From Cellulomonas sp. PhB143 (GTDB lineage Bacteria > Actinomycetota > Actinomycetes > Actinomycetales > Cellulomonadaceae), in assembly GCF_003752595.1 (NCBI RefSeq), contig NZ_RKIJ01000002.1, positions 1 to 64,000 on the forward strand: a stretch of 64,000 nucleotides of DNA, given 5' to 3'. This document shows positions 1 through 7,919 of this stretch, piece after piece. The notes below the pieces were generated by a model. That model was not told the DNA's origin. It worked only from the letters and a program-made list of their open reading frames with translations, and made no database searches. Each line of letters begins with the position of its first letter. The stretch's first letter is position 1. The translations under genes were made by a program, and so were the position numbers.

Positions 1-121
1 GCCGGGCCCGGGGGGGGGGGGCCGGCCGCCCCCCCCCGGGGCGCCCCCCCCGCGCCCCCCCCCCCCCCCCCCCCCCCTCTCCGCCCCCCGGGGGGGGGGC
101 CCCCCCCCACGTCTCGGCGGG
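1..121. other. Homopolymer-rich low-complexity start of window
   Basis: Bases 1-108 are almost only runs of G and C, with homopolymers of ten or more, unlike any other part of the window. Bases 109-121 read ACGTCTCGGCGGG, which matches the outer end of the right arm of palindrome family A (seen at 1048-1060). No gene is visible. The stretch may be a low-quality contig end produced where a hairpin-forming repeat could not be read; this is an inference. Confidence 0.6.
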
Positions 122-145
122 CGGCGGGTGGTCGCGGGTGGCGGG

Positions 146-928
146 TCAGCGGGCGGCCGCCCAGGCCGCGAGGGCGTCACGCACGAACCTCGCCCCGCCG
201 GCGCCGCCGTAGTGCGCCGCGAACCGCTCGTCCGCGACGTACGTCTCGCCCAGCCCGACGACGTATCCCGCCACGGGCTCGCCGCCCGCCCCGGGCGTGC
301 CCGGGATCGAGGCGAGCCAGCCGACGTGCTCGGCCGCGAGCGCCTGCGCCTCCTCCCCGGCCGGGTCCAGCCCCGCGCCGGCCGCCGACGCCCACCGCCC
401 GGCGAGGGAGCGCTGCCGCTCCTGCCAGGCGGTGCGGTCGTCGTCGGACATGCTGCGCCACCACGCGTCGCCCGCGGCGTAGGCGTCCGCACCCCACCGC
501 CGGGTCACCTCGTCCCGGTGGGTGGTGTGGTCGAAGCCGTCGAACATCTCCTGCGCCATGAGCCCTCCTCGCTCGTCGCGGGTCCCGGTGCGGTACCCGA
601 TCGTCCGCTCGACCGACGCGATCTGCCGCACCAGCCGGTCCTGCTCGCCCCGCAGCCACCCGAGGTGCGTGCGCAGGGCGGCGACCTCGTCGTCGCCGCC
701 GGCGAGCGCCTCCGCCACCGCCGGCAGGCCGAGGCCGAGCTCGCGCAGCAGCAGGATGCGCTGCAGCCGCACGAGCGCGTCGGCGTCGTAGTACCGGTAC
801 CCCTGGTTGCCGACCCGGCTGGGCCGCAGGAGCCCGACGGCGTCGTAGTGCCGCAGGGTGCGGCTCGTCGTGCCCGCCAGCCGGGCAACCTCCTGGATCG
901 ACCAGTCGCGCGTCGCCTCTCGCCTCAT
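146..928 (-). CDS. MerR-family regulator with TipAS-type ligand-binding domain
   Basis: Predicted one-component activator. The N-terminal 70 residues form a MerR winged helix (SIQEVARLAGTTSRTLRHYD, then GLLRPSR and a GYRYYD wing). A coiled segment follows, and residues about 110-250 match the TipAS antibiotic-recognition fold (EMFDGFDHTTH, WWRSMSDDD, HVGWLASIPG, YVADERFAAHYGG). The family senses thiopeptide-like drugs or other ligands and activates its own and efflux promoters; the ligand here is unknown. The start is placed at the ATG at 928 because a MerR-type promoter puts the expected +1 on that codon, giving 260 residues. A GTG nine bases upstream is the alternative. Confidence 0.85.
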   Translation of the reverse strand: MRREATRDWSIQEVARLAGTTSRTLRHYDAVGLLRPSRVGNQGYRYYDADALVRLQRILLLRELGLGLPAVAEALAGGDDEVAALRTHLGWLRGEQDRLVRQIASVERTIGYRTGTRDERGGLMAQEMFDGFDHTTHRDEVTRRWGADAYAAGDAWWRSMSDDDRTAWQERQRSLAGRWASAAGAGLDPAGEEAQALAAEHVGWLASIPGTPGAGGEPVAGYVVGLGETYVADERFAAHYGGAGGARFVRDALAAWAAAR

Positions 929-935
929 GCCCACC

Positions 936-966
936 ACGGTAGGAGCTGACGCAGCGTCAAGGTCAA
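936..966 (-). promoter_or_regulatory. MerR-type autoregulated promoter with 19-bp spacer
   Basis: Read on the minus strand, TTGACC (-35, 966-961) and TACCGT (-10, 941-936) are separated by exactly 19 bases. The spacer holds the perfect palindrome TGACGCTGCGTCA (959-947). A long spacer with a centred dyad is the hallmark of MerR-activated promoters. The -10 lies seven bases before the ATG at 928, so the transcript is predicted to be leaderless. Confidence 0.55.
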
Positions 967-993
967 CCCTCGCCCCCTCCGGTCCCCGGCTGA

Positions 994-1059
994 CCGCCGA
1001 GACGTCGAACTCCGCCCCTGAGATCGGAGATCTCGGGGCGGAATTCGACGTCTCGGCGG
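994..1059. repeat. Palindromic element family A, copy A1
   Basis: A 66-bp near-perfect inverted repeat. The left arm is 32 bases starting CCGCCGAGACGTCGAAC, the loop is GGA (1026-1028), and the right arm is 31 bases ending TTCGACGTCTCGGCGG. The arms differ by one mismatch and one bulged base. It lies just downstream of the HAD phosphatase stop, between two minus-strand genes, so it could act as a terminator. A GC-rich tandem CGGCGGG repeat continues to 1093. Copies A2 (7002) and A3 (52831) have the same architecture. Confidence 0.85.
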
Positions 1060-1093
1060 GCGGCGGCGGGCGGCGGCGGGCGGCGGCGGGCGG

Positions 1094-1813
1094 TCAGGGA
1101 AGCAGGAGGTCCGCCAGCTCCGCGGGGGTGCGGACGACGGCGCTCGCCCCCGCGGCCTCGACCTCCCCCGCCTCCGCGTAGCCCCAGGCCACGGCGACCG
1201 TCGGGATCCCGTGCGCCGCGGCGCCCCGCACGTCGTGCTCCCGGTCGCCGACCATGACCGCGCCTCCGGCGCCCGTCGGCACCCCCGACGCACCGAGCAC
1301 CGCGAGCGCGTGGGCGATCACGTCCGCCTTCGAGCTGCGGGGCCCGTCGTCGGCGTCCGCGCCGAAGACCGCGTCCACACCGCCCACCAGGAACCGCGCC
1401 AGGTCGAAGTGGTCGACGATCTCGCGCGCGAACACCTCCGGCTTCGAGGTCGCGACGGCGAGGCGTACGCCCGCCGCACGCAGCCGCGCCAGCGCCTCGG
1501 GGACCCCCGGGAACACCGAGTTGCCGCCGAGCATGCCGCCCGCCCGGAAGTACTGGCGGTAGACCGCGATCACCTCGTCCGTCCGCCCCGCCGGCACCCC
1601 GAGCCCGGTGAGGGACTGCGCGAGCGGCGGCCCGACCATCCGACGGAACCCCGCGTCGTCGGGCAGCGGGAGCCCCAGCTCGACCAGCGCCGCGCGCATC
1701 GAGGAGATGATCCCCGGCGCGGAGTCGGTGAGGGTGCCGTCGAGGTCGAGCAGGGCGAGGCGCGGCGGGCGGGCGAGCGCCGGTCCGGTCGCAGCGGTGT
1801 CGTCGGTGTCCAC
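1094..1813 (-). CDS. HAD-family hydrolase, phosphoglycolate phosphatase-like
   Basis: A 239-residue HAD phosphatase with the C1 helical cap typical of Gph and 5'-nucleotidase-like enzymes. Motif I is DLDGTLTDS (Asp23 nucleophile, Asp25 acid/base), motif II lies in AVATSKPE, and motif III/IV is MVGDREHDVRGA near residue 190. Such enzymes dephosphorylate phosphoglycolate or nucleotides in the cytosol; the substrate cannot be read from sequence. The first 17 residues (TDDTAATGPA region) are unconserved, so an internal start is possible. It is followed by palindrome A1. Confidence 0.85.
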   Translation of the reverse strand: MDTDDTAATGPALARPPRLALLDLDGTLTDSAPGIISSMRAALVELGLPLPDDAGFRRMVGPPLAQSLTGLGVPAGRTDEVIAVYRQYFRAGGMLGGNSVFPGVPEALARLRAAGVRLAVATSKPEVFAREIVDHFDLARFLVGGVDAVFGADADDGPRSSKADVIAHALAVLGASGVPTGAGGAVMVGDREHDVRGAAAHGIPTVAVAWGYAEAGEVEAAGASAVVRTPAELADLLLP

Positions 1814-1918
1814 GGAGGTCAGCGTCCCACGCGCACCGACCCGGCCGAAGCGCTAGCGTGCCCTCGACAGCCGGGACGGCGCGCGGGCGCCGTCCGACTC
1901 GACCACGGAGGCAGCACC

Positions 1919-2662
1919 ATGTCCGAGGCGACCACCGAGTCCCTGACCCAGACGACGATCGGCGTCGCCCGGCGCGTGTGGGCCACGGCGCTCGTGCGCG
2001 GCGTGCTCTTCCTCGTCCTCGGCCTGGTCATGTACCTGTGGCCCGACGTGGGCGGCAGCATCCTCACCTGGCTCATCGCCATCCTCTTCGCGCTCCAGGC
2101 GATCATCCTGTTCGTCGAGGCGGGCCGGCTGCGCGGCACCGACGCGGACGGGGCGAAGTGGCGCACCGCGCTCGGGGCGCTGGCGGCCGCGGCGGCCGTG
2201 GCGGTGCTGCTGTGGACCGAGGACACGTTCACGCTCATCCTGCGCGCCGTGGCGATCTGGGCCCTGGTCGCGGGCGTCATGGGCGTGATCTCCGCGGTGC
2301 GGGGCTTCCGGGCGCGGCGCCCCAACTGGGACTGGGAGCTGACGAGCGCGGTCTTCTGGGTCCTGTTCGGCGTGCTCGTCCTCGTCAAGCCCCTGGACGA
2401 CGTCGGCACGGTCATCACGGCGATGTCCGTCTTCCTCATCTTCACCGGCGTGGTGCTGACCGTCGGCGGGTACTCGCTGCAGGTCTCGGCGAAGGACGCC
2501 CGCACCGGCGCGGCCGGCGCGCCCGCCGCACCGGCGTCGGCAGCCGCACCGGCGCCCGCGCCCGCGCAGCCCCCGTCGCGCGGCACGGCCAGCAGCCTGG
2601 AGCAGGCGCCGCGCGACGCCCCGAGGGACGTCGACGAGGCGCCGCCGGGCTCGACCTCGTGA
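1919..2662 (+). CDS. HdeD/DUF308-family membrane protein
   Basis: A 247-residue protein with about six hydrophobic helices in three hairpins (LFLVLGLVMYLWP, ILTWLIAILFALQAIILFV, and later repeats). This is the HdeD/DUF308 pattern, in which proteins of unclear role are often acid- or stress-related in enterobacteria. The last ~65 residues are an Ala/Pro-rich, probably disordered tail. The ATG at 1919 follows GGAGGCAGCACC, a good ribosome site. The next gene starts within its stop codon, suggesting one transcript. A paralogue lies at 49524. Confidence 0.8.
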   Translation: MSEATTESLTQTTIGVARRVWATALVRGVLFLVLGLVMYLWPDVGGSILTWLIAILFALQAIILFVEAGRLRGTDADGAKWRTALGALAAAAAVAVLLWTEDTFTLILRAVAIWALVAGVMGVISAVRGFRARRPNWDWELTSAVFWVLFGVLVLVKPLDDVGTVITAMSVFLIFTGVVLTVGGYSLQVSAKDARTGAAGAPAAPASAAAPAPAPAQPPSRGTASSLEQAPRDAPRDVDEAPPGSTS

Positions 2663-3144
2663 CCCGTCGCCCGCCACGCTCCCCCGCGGCGAGCCTCGCC
2701 CGGGCCCTGCCCGCCGTGCTCTGCCTGACCGCCGCGGCGACGCTCGCCGCCTGCTCGGCGGACGACGACGCCGGGTCCCCCGCGCAGCAGCTCGCGGACG
2801 CCTGCGCGGACCAGCCGGGCGCAGAGAACATGTCCGTGGCGGGCCCGACCGTGACCGTCACGCTCGCCGCGTCGGCCACGAAGGACCACGACGCGCTCGC
2901 CACCTGCCTCGGCGACGCGTCCGGGATCGCCCCCTCCGTCAGCCAGGAGCTCACGGGTGACGACTCGGTGGAGCGGCTGCTGGGCCCGGACGGCATCAGC
3001 GTGGACGCGGGCGACTGGAAGGTCGGGGCGCAGATGCTCGTCGACGGCGAGCCCTTCGGCGAGGACACCCTGGGCGAGCTCACCGCCGGGACGCTCAGCC
3101 TCGACGACGTGAGGCTGCGGATGACCTACACCGACGTGTCCTGA
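2659..3144 (+). CDS. Small secreted lipoprotein of unknown function
   Basis: The GTG at 2659 overlaps the preceding TGA (GTGA), implying translational coupling with the HdeD-like gene. The 161-residue product has an Arg-rich n-region, a hydrophobic h-region and the lipobox LAAC (Cys32), so it should be anchored on the outer face of the membrane. The mature part, about 130 residues, contains two cysteines (DACADQ and ATCLGD) that could form a disulfide. I do not recognise the family. Its 3' end overlaps by 19 bases the 3' end of the convergent gene at 3126. Confidence 0.7.
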   Translation: MTRRPPRSPAASLARALPAVLCLTAAATLAACSADDDAGSPAQQLADACADQPGAENMSVAGPTVTVTLAASATKDHDALATCLGDASGIAPSVSQELTGDDSVERLLGPDGISVDAGDWKVGAQMLVDGEPFGEDTLGELTAGTLSLDDVRLRMTYTDVS

Positions 3145-3998
3145 CCCCCGCGCCGGGCGACGCCCGCCGCGAGGTGCTCGCGAGCGAACCGGAGAGACTC
3201 CACCAGGTCCGCCCGGCGCTCCGCCTCGGACCCCTTGCGCGTCGAGATCTCCACCACCACGTCCCCGGCCCAGCCCCGCTGCGCCAGCTCGAGCAGCACC
3301 TCGGCGCACGGCTGGGTGCCACGCCCGGGGACCTTGTGCTCGTCGAGGACGTTGCCGACGCCGTCGGCCAGGTGCAGGTGCTTGAGCCGGTCGCCGAACG
3401 CGCGGGCCATGGCGAGCGCGTCCTGCTGGGCGACTGCCGTGTGGGACAGGTCGAGCGTCACGGCCTCGTACCCGTGCTCCGTGGGGTCCCAGCCGGGCAG
3501 GTAGGCCACGACCTCGCGCCGCCCGCCCCGCCACGGGTACATGTTCTCGACCGCGACGGTCACGTCGGTCAGGCGCGACAGGTCGTGCACCTGCCGCTCG
3601 AACCCGGCCGCGTAGCTGCGCTGCCACCGGAACGGGGGGTGCACGACGACGGTCCTCGCCCCGAGCTCGACCGCCATGTCCACGGTGCGGGTCAGCTTGG
3701 GCGCGGGCCCGCCGCGCCACACCCGCTGGCTCACGAGCAGGGTCGGGGCGTGCAGGCTGCGGATCGGCACGTCGAACCGGTCGGAGAGCTGCTGCAGCGC
3801 GACCGCGTCCTGCGTCGACTCGTCGCCCCAGATCATGACCTCGACGCCGTCGTACCCCAGCTCGGCCGCCGTGCGGAACGCGTACTCGGCCCGCTCCGGG
3901 TAGACCGACGCGGTCGAGAGCGTCACGGGGTTCACGGGTACGGGGTTCACGGGTACGGGGTCGTGGTTCTCGGGGTCCCCCGACGTCGGCTCCGCCAT
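3126..3998 (-). CDS. Sugar phosphate isomerase/epimerase-like TIM barrel protein
   Basis: A xylose isomerase-like TIM barrel of the AP_endonuc_2 superfamily, about 290 residues. Conserved metal-site features are visible: GYDGVEVMIWG near the N-terminus, ARTVVVHPPF, VAVENMYPW, VTLDLSHTA, HLHLADG and the C-terminal VVVEIST. The Glu, Asp, His and Glu in these strands usually bind a divalent metal. Members isomerise or epimerise sugars or inositol derivatives; the substrate here is unknown. The start could be this ATG or one nine bases upstream. The N-terminus has a tandem 15-bp repeat coding VPVNPVPVNPV, probably recent slippage. Confidence 0.75.
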   Translation of the reverse strand: MAEPTSGDPENHDPVPVNPVPVNPVTLSTASVYPERAEYAFRTAAELGYDGVEVMIWGDESTQDAVALQQLSDRFDVPIRSLHAPTLLVSQRVWRGGPAPKLTRTVDMAVELGARTVVVHPPFRWQRSYAAGFERQVHDLSRLTDVTVAVENMYPWRGGRREVVAYLPGWDPTEHGYEAVTLDLSHTAVAQQDALAMARAFGDRLKHLHLADGVGNVLDEHKVPGRGTQPCAEVLLELAQRGWAGDVVVEISTRKGSEAERRADLVESLRFAREHLAAGVARRGGQDTSV

Positions 3999-4043
3999 GG
4001 CGCACACGATAGACGGGTCACCCGGGCGTCGCGTCCAGGCTCG

Positions 4044-6122
4044 CTACCCGCGCAGGGGCAGGGTGAGGGTCGCGGGCGGCCCGGGCCGGTCGCCGTCGTC
4101 GCGGCGCACCACGCGCACCGGCACGCCCCAGTCCTGCTGGGCCAGGTGGCAGGCGGGGAACACGTCGTCGGCGCCCTCGGGGACGACGTCGCACGAGGCG
4201 GCGCGCACGGAGACGTGCAGGACGCCGCCCTCCACGCCCGGGTCGACGACGAGGTCCCGGAACAGGTCGGTGCCCTCCCCCGCGCCGGCGAGCAGCAGCC
4301 CGGGCGGCGTCGCGGTGACGCTCAGGTGGGTGGACGGGCCGTAGCGGTCGTCGAGCCTCTGGCCGGGCGCGGGCGCGAAGGGCACCTCGAGCCGCAGCGG
4401 GCCGGCACCGACGTCGGTGACGGGCCGGCGGGTGCGGTGCGCGCCGCCGTCGAGCACCTGGCCGGCGAGCCTCGCGGGCACGGCGACGCGGATGAGCCGG
4501 TGCGCGGCCGACTCGACGACCAGCAGGTCGAGGCGGGCCCCGGGTGACGGTGCGCCGTCGGCGGGCGACCACGGCCGGCCGTCCACGAGGACGACGACGT
4601 CGCTCGGCTCGGCGAGTCCCGTCGCCAGGGTCGTGACCTCGCCACTGCCACTGCCACCGCCACTGCCACCGCGGTTGTCAGACCCTGGATCGTCCCCACC
4701 GGCTTCAGGGTCTGACAGGTCCGGGGAGCCGGGCGCGTACCGGCGCAGCGCGCCGTTGTAGGTGTCGGCGAGCACGACGGACCCGTCGGGCAGCGCCGCC
4801 ACGCCGAGCGGGTGCTGCAGGAGCGCCTGGCCCGCGTCCCCGTCGCGGTGGCCGAAGTCGAAGAGCCCCTGCCCGACGGCGGTGCGCACGACGGCGTCCG
4901 CCATGCCCACGGAGGCGTCGGGCGCCGGGTCGACGACGCGCAGCGCGGACGTCTCGGCGTCGGCGATCCACAGGCGCCCGTCCGGGCCCTCGGCGAGCCC
5001 CGACGGCTGCGCGAACCACGCCTGCGGCAGCGGCCCGTCGAGCAGGCCCTCGTTCAGCGTCCCGCCGAGGTGCGCGATCGTGCCGCGCCCGAAGGCCCAG
5101 AGCGTGTGCGTCCCGGCCGCCGCGACCACGAACGCGCCCATCGTCTCCGACCACAGGACGTCCCACGGCGAGGAGAGCCGCACGCTGCGCGCCGGCGCCG
5201 CGTCGTCGAGGTCGAACGGGCGGTCCACCGAGCGGCCCGCGGCGTCCAGGAGGTTGTCGCGGGCACCGACCATGAACGGCTCGCCGGTCCCGGCGACGGT
5301 GGTGACGGCGCCGTCGGCGAGACGCACGCCGCGCAGCGCGTGGTTGACGGTGTCGGCGACGAGCACGTCGTAGCCCAGCGGGCCGCGCAGCTCCGCGGGC
5401 ACCAGGCACAGTCCGTTGGGCTCGCTGAACCGGGCCTCCCCGGGGCCGCCGTCGACCAGGCCGCGCTCGCCGGACCCGATGCGCCGGACGAGGCTCTCGC
5501 CGTCGGGCGCGAGCTCCGCGAGGCTGTGGTGCCCCGCGTCCGCGACCAGGAGGGTGCCGCCGGGCAGGCCCAGCACCTTCCCGGGGAAGCGCAGGGTGCC
5601 CGACGCCGGGGCGGGCGGCACGTACGGGCCGGAACCTCGGTGCAGGGTGCCCTTCGCGTCGTGCTCCGCGACGAGCTCGTCCACCAGGGCCTCGAGCGCG
5701 GAGGCGTGGCCCTCGCCGGCCATCTGGGCGACGACGTACCCCTCGGGGTCGACGACCACGAGCGTCGGCCACGCCCGGGCGGTGTACGCCGACCAGGTGA
5801 CGAGCTCGGCGTCGTCGAGCACCGGGTGGCGCACGTCGTAGCGCTCGACGGCGGCGGCGAGCGCCGCCGGGTCGGCCTCGTGGGCGAACTTCGGCGAGTG
5901 AACCCCGACGATCACGAGCTCGTCGCGGTGCGCCTCCTCGAGCTCGCGCAGCTCGTCGAGGACGTGCAGGCAGTTGATGCAGCAGAAGGTCCAGAAGTCG
6001 AGGACGACGACCTTGCCGCGCAGGTCGGCGAGGGTCACGAGTGTGCCACCGGTGTTCAGCCAGCCGCGGCCGACGAGCTCGGAGGCGCGGACCCGGGGCA
6101 GGCGCGAGGAAGGATTCGGCAC
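4044..6122 (-). CDS. Thioredoxin-like/NHL-repeat protein (NHLRC2-like)
   Basis: About 692 residues. Residues 1-150 are a TlpA-like thioredoxin domain with DFWTFCCINCLHV, where CINC (48-51) is the redox pair. NHL beta-propeller repeats follow (LLVADAGHHSLAEL, VLVADTVNHALRG, LWIADAETSALRV, VVLADTYNGALRR), then a C-terminal beta domain. The order matches NHLRC2-like proteins; a redox or scaffold role is likely but unproven. No signal peptide is seen. GTG at 6122 is preferred because GGAG lies nine bases upstream; the reading frame stays open to 6224. A Gly/Ser/Asp-rich linker at 4640-4720 contains palindrome C1, apparently a tolerated insertion. Confidence 0.75.
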   Translation of the reverse strand: MPNPSSRLPRVRASELVGRGWLNTGGTLVTLADLRGKVVVLDFWTFCCINCLHVLDELRELEEAHRDELVIVGVHSPKFAHEADPAALAAAVERYDVRHPVLDDAELVTWSAYTARAWPTLVVVDPEGYVVAQMAGEGHASALEALVDELVAEHDAKGTLHRGSGPYVPPAPASGTLRFPGKVLGLPGGTLLVADAGHHSLAELAPDGESLVRRIGSGERGLVDGGPGEARFSEPNGLCLVPAELRGPLGYDVLVADTVNHALRGVRLADGAVTTVAGTGEPFMVGARDNLLDAAGRSVDRPFDLDDAAPARSVRLSSPWDVLWSETMGAFVVAAAGTHTLWAFGRGTIAHLGGTLNEGLLDGPLPQAWFAQPSGLAEGPDGRLWIADAETSALRVVDPAPDASVGMADAVVRTAVGQGLFDFGHRDGDAGQALLQHPLGVAALPDGSVVLADTYNGALRRYAPGSPDLSDPEAGGDDPGSDNRGGSGGGSGSGEVTTLATGLAEPSDVVVLVDGRPWSPADGAPSPGARLDLLVVESAAHRLIRVAVPARLAGQVLDGGAHRTRRPVTDVGAGPLRLEVPFAPAPGQRLDDRYGPSTHLSVTATPPGLLLAGAGEGTDLFRDLVVDPGVEGGVLHVSVRAASCDVVPEGADDVFPACHLAQQDWGVPVRVVRRDDGDRPGPPATLTLPLRG
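4676..4717. repeat. Palindromic element family C, copy C1, inside a coding region
   Basis: TGTCAGACCCTG (4676-4687) and CAGGGTCTGACA (4706-4717) are perfect 12-bp inverted arms around an 18-base loop. The element lies wholly inside the NHL-protein gene, in frame, where it encodes part of an acidic linker (LSDPEAGGDDPGSDN). The same arm sequence recurs at 15938-15983 in an intergenic hairpin. Confidence 0.75.
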
Positions 6123-6230
6123 GCCACCATTCTCCACTCCCGCGACCCCCGGCCCCCCGTTCCGCCGAGAGGCGGGGACCGTGCGGCCGGCACGGGGGCG
6201 GCCGACTACGACCACCTCCGTCACGAAGGG

Positions 6231-6259
6231 TAGGCACGCCTAAGTTCTTCGGATAGGTT
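6231..6259 (+). promoter_or_regulatory. Candidate promoter and operator of the heme oxygenase gene
   Basis: TAGGCA (6231) and TAGGTT (6254-6259) are spaced by 17 bases upstream of the heme oxygenase ATG. The perfect palindrome TAGGCACGCCTA (6231-6242) overlaps the -35. Heme oxygenases in actinobacteria are often iron-regulated by DtxR/IdeR, but this dyad has the wrong half-site spacing for the 19-bp consensus. Only an unidentified operator is therefore proposed. Confidence 0.3.
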
Positions 6260-6296
6260 ACCGCCCAGACGCACGACGACCCAGGAGAGACTGACG

Positions 6297-6989
6297 ATGA
6301 ACCCCACCGCCGCCCCCGCGACCCGTGGCGCGAGCGCCCCTGGCCTGCCGCTCTCCGTCCTCCTCCGCGAGGGCACCCGCGCCGACCACGAGCACGCCGA
6401 GGCGTCCGGGTTCATCGGGCTCCTGATGAACGGCAGCCTCGACGTCGCCGCCTACGCGGACCTCGCGGCGCAGCAGTGGGCCGTCTACTCCGCGCTCGAG
6501 TCCACGGGCCGCCTCGTGCGCCTGGACCCGCGCGCCCCGGGGCTCGTGCGCGACGAGCTCGAGCGCGTCCCGTCCATCGAGCGCGACCTGCGGTTCCTCG
6601 TGGGCGACGACTGGAAGCGCCACGTCCGGATCCTGCCGGCGACCAAGACGTACGTCGCGCGCCTGCTCGAGGTCGGCGTGGACCTGCCGGAGTATGCCGC
6701 CCACGCCTACACCCGCTACCTCGGAGACCTCTCGGGCGGCCAGATCGTGCGGCGCATGCTCGAGCGCGGCTATGGCCTGCACGAGGACGGCCTCGAGTTC
6801 TACACGTTCCGCGACATCCCCAAGCCCAAACCTTTCAAGGACGCCTACCGCGCGCGCCTCGACGCCCTCCCGCTCGACGCCGCCGAGCGCGACCGGGCGG
6901 TGGCCGAGGCCCAGCGCGCCTTCCGGCTCAACGCCTCGGTCTTCGCCGACCTCGGGGCCGTGCACCACGCCCGCCCCGCCTCCGCCTGA
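6297..6989 (+). CDS. hmuO: Heme oxygenase (biliverdin-producing)
   Basis: A 230-residue soluble all-helical heme oxygenase that oxidises heme to biliverdin, CO and ferrous iron. His31 in TRADHEHAE aligns with the proximal heme ligand, and YLGDLSGGQ is the distal-helix signature with the flexible glycines. FYTFRDIPKPKPFKDAYR near residue 175 is also family-typical. The length fits HmuO-type enzymes. It stands alone, divergent from the thioredoxin/NHL gene, with no heme-uptake genes in the window; its role is probably iron recovery from heme. It converges on the acetyltransferase gene with palindrome A2 between them. Confidence 0.93.
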   Translation: MNPTAAPATRGASAPGLPLSVLLREGTRADHEHAEASGFIGLLMNGSLDVAAYADLAAQQWAVYSALESTGRLVRLDPRAPGLVRDELERVPSIERDLRFLVGDDWKRHVRILPATKTYVARLLEVGVDLPEYAAHAYTRYLGDLSGGQIVRRMLERGYGLHEDGLEFYTFRDIPKPKPFKDAYRARLDALPLDAAERDRAVAEAQRAFRLNASVFADLGAVHHARPASA

Positions 6990-7001
6990 CCCGGCCCCCT
7001 T

Positions 7002-7067
7002 CCGCCGAGATGTCGATTTCTGCCCCTCGATTCGAAGAATCGGGGGCAGAAATCGACATCTCGGCGG
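7002..7067. repeat. Palindromic element family A, copy A2
   Basis: A 66-bp hairpin between convergent genes, ending on the base before the stop codon of the minus-strand acetyltransferase. The left arm (7002-7033) begins CCGCCGAGATGTCGATTTC and the right arm (7037-7067) ends AAATCGACATCTCGGCGG. The arms pair fully except for one bulged base. Compared with A1, several stem positions are changed on both arms so pairing is kept, and the bulge sits at the same place. A bidirectional terminator function is plausible. Confidence 0.88.
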
Positions 7068-7856
7068 TCAGGCGTGGGTGAACGGGCGGGTCGTGGCGAG
7101 GGCATGGAAGCCGAGCCGCTCGAGGATCGGTCGGCTCGTCGGCAGCGCGTCCACCTGCAGGTAGCGGAACCCCGCGTCCGCCGCGACCCGCGCCCGGTGC
7201 GCGACGACGGCCCGGAAGACCCCGCGCCCGCGCCAGTCCGGCACGGTCCCCCCGCCCCAGATCGAGGCGAACTCCGTGCCGTGGTGCAGCTCGACCCGAC
7301 CGCCCGAGACGGTCCGTGCCCCGGACCGGGCGAGCACCGCCTCGACGGACCGCGGCGTGGCGGCGAGCCCGGCGAGCACCGCGCGCCCGACGTAGCCGTG
7401 CTCCCCGCCGAACACCTCGTCGTGCAGCGCGACGAGCGCGTCGGCGCCGGCGACGTCCTCGACCGGATCGAGGCGCACGCCGTCGGGCGGGGCGACGTCC
7501 AGGTCGAGGTCGGCGATCTCGGCGACCAGCAGCGTCTCGTCCGGCTCACGCGTCAGGCCGGCCGCGACGAGCCGCACCGGGAGGTCCACCGGCTGGTCGT
7601 ACGAGTAGTGCTTCCACTCCCACGGCAGGCCCGCCCGCGCGAACCGCTCGGCCTGCGCGGCGATCACCTCGCCGACGTCGCGGGCGCCGAGGCCGTCGAG
7701 GTCGGCCCAGGTCACCGCGTTCCAGCCGTCATCCGACGAGACCACGCGCACCACGCCACCCTCGCGCTCGACGACGGCCGACGCCTCGGCGGCGGGGTTG
7801 CGCCGGACCTGCTCGTCGTAGGCGGCGAGCACCCGGGCCGCGTCCTGTGTCTGCAT
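7068..7856 (-). CDS. GNAT-family N-acetyltransferase
   Basis: A 262-residue protein with a C-terminal GNAT fold. The acetyl-CoA-binding motif A is PDWRGRGVFRAVVAHRA (R-x-G-x-G type) near residue 205, followed by GFRYLQVDALPTS and a final LERLGFHAL strand-helix. The N-terminal half (DAARVLAAYDEQVRRNP onward) is a divergent GNAT-like half, common in actinobacterial two-lobe members. The substrate is unknown. The ATG at 7856 (MQTQD) is chosen over one 36 bases upstream because conservation-like sequence begins there. Confidence 0.8.
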   Translation of the reverse strand: MQTQDAARVLAAYDEQVRRNPAAEASAVVEREGGVVRVVSSDDGWNAVTWADLDGLGARDVGEVIAAQAERFARAGLPWEWKHYSYDQPVDLPVRLVAAGLTREPDETLLVAEIADLDLDVAPPDGVRLDPVEDVAGADALVALHDEVFGGEHGYVGRAVLAGLAATPRSVEAVLARSGARTVSGGRVELHHGTEFASIWGGGTVPDWRGRGVFRAVVAHRARVAADAGFRYLQVDALPTSRPILERLGFHALATTRPFTHA

Positions 7857-7919
7857 GGCGGAAGTCGACCAGACCGGCGGGCACGCTGTCACCGGGAAAT
7901 CCCGGGGGGAGACGGGCTG

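Noticed and set aside
3935-3965. Tandem 15-bp repeat at the start of the isomerase-like gene as a regulatory site
   Set aside because: It is read in frame as VPVNP repeats and better explained as slippage in a variable N-terminus.
6231-6249. DtxR/IdeR iron box upstream of heme oxygenase
   Set aside because: The TAGGC/GCCTA dyad has only two central bases, whereas the consensus needs AGG and CCT about nine bases apart. It was kept only as an unidentified operator.
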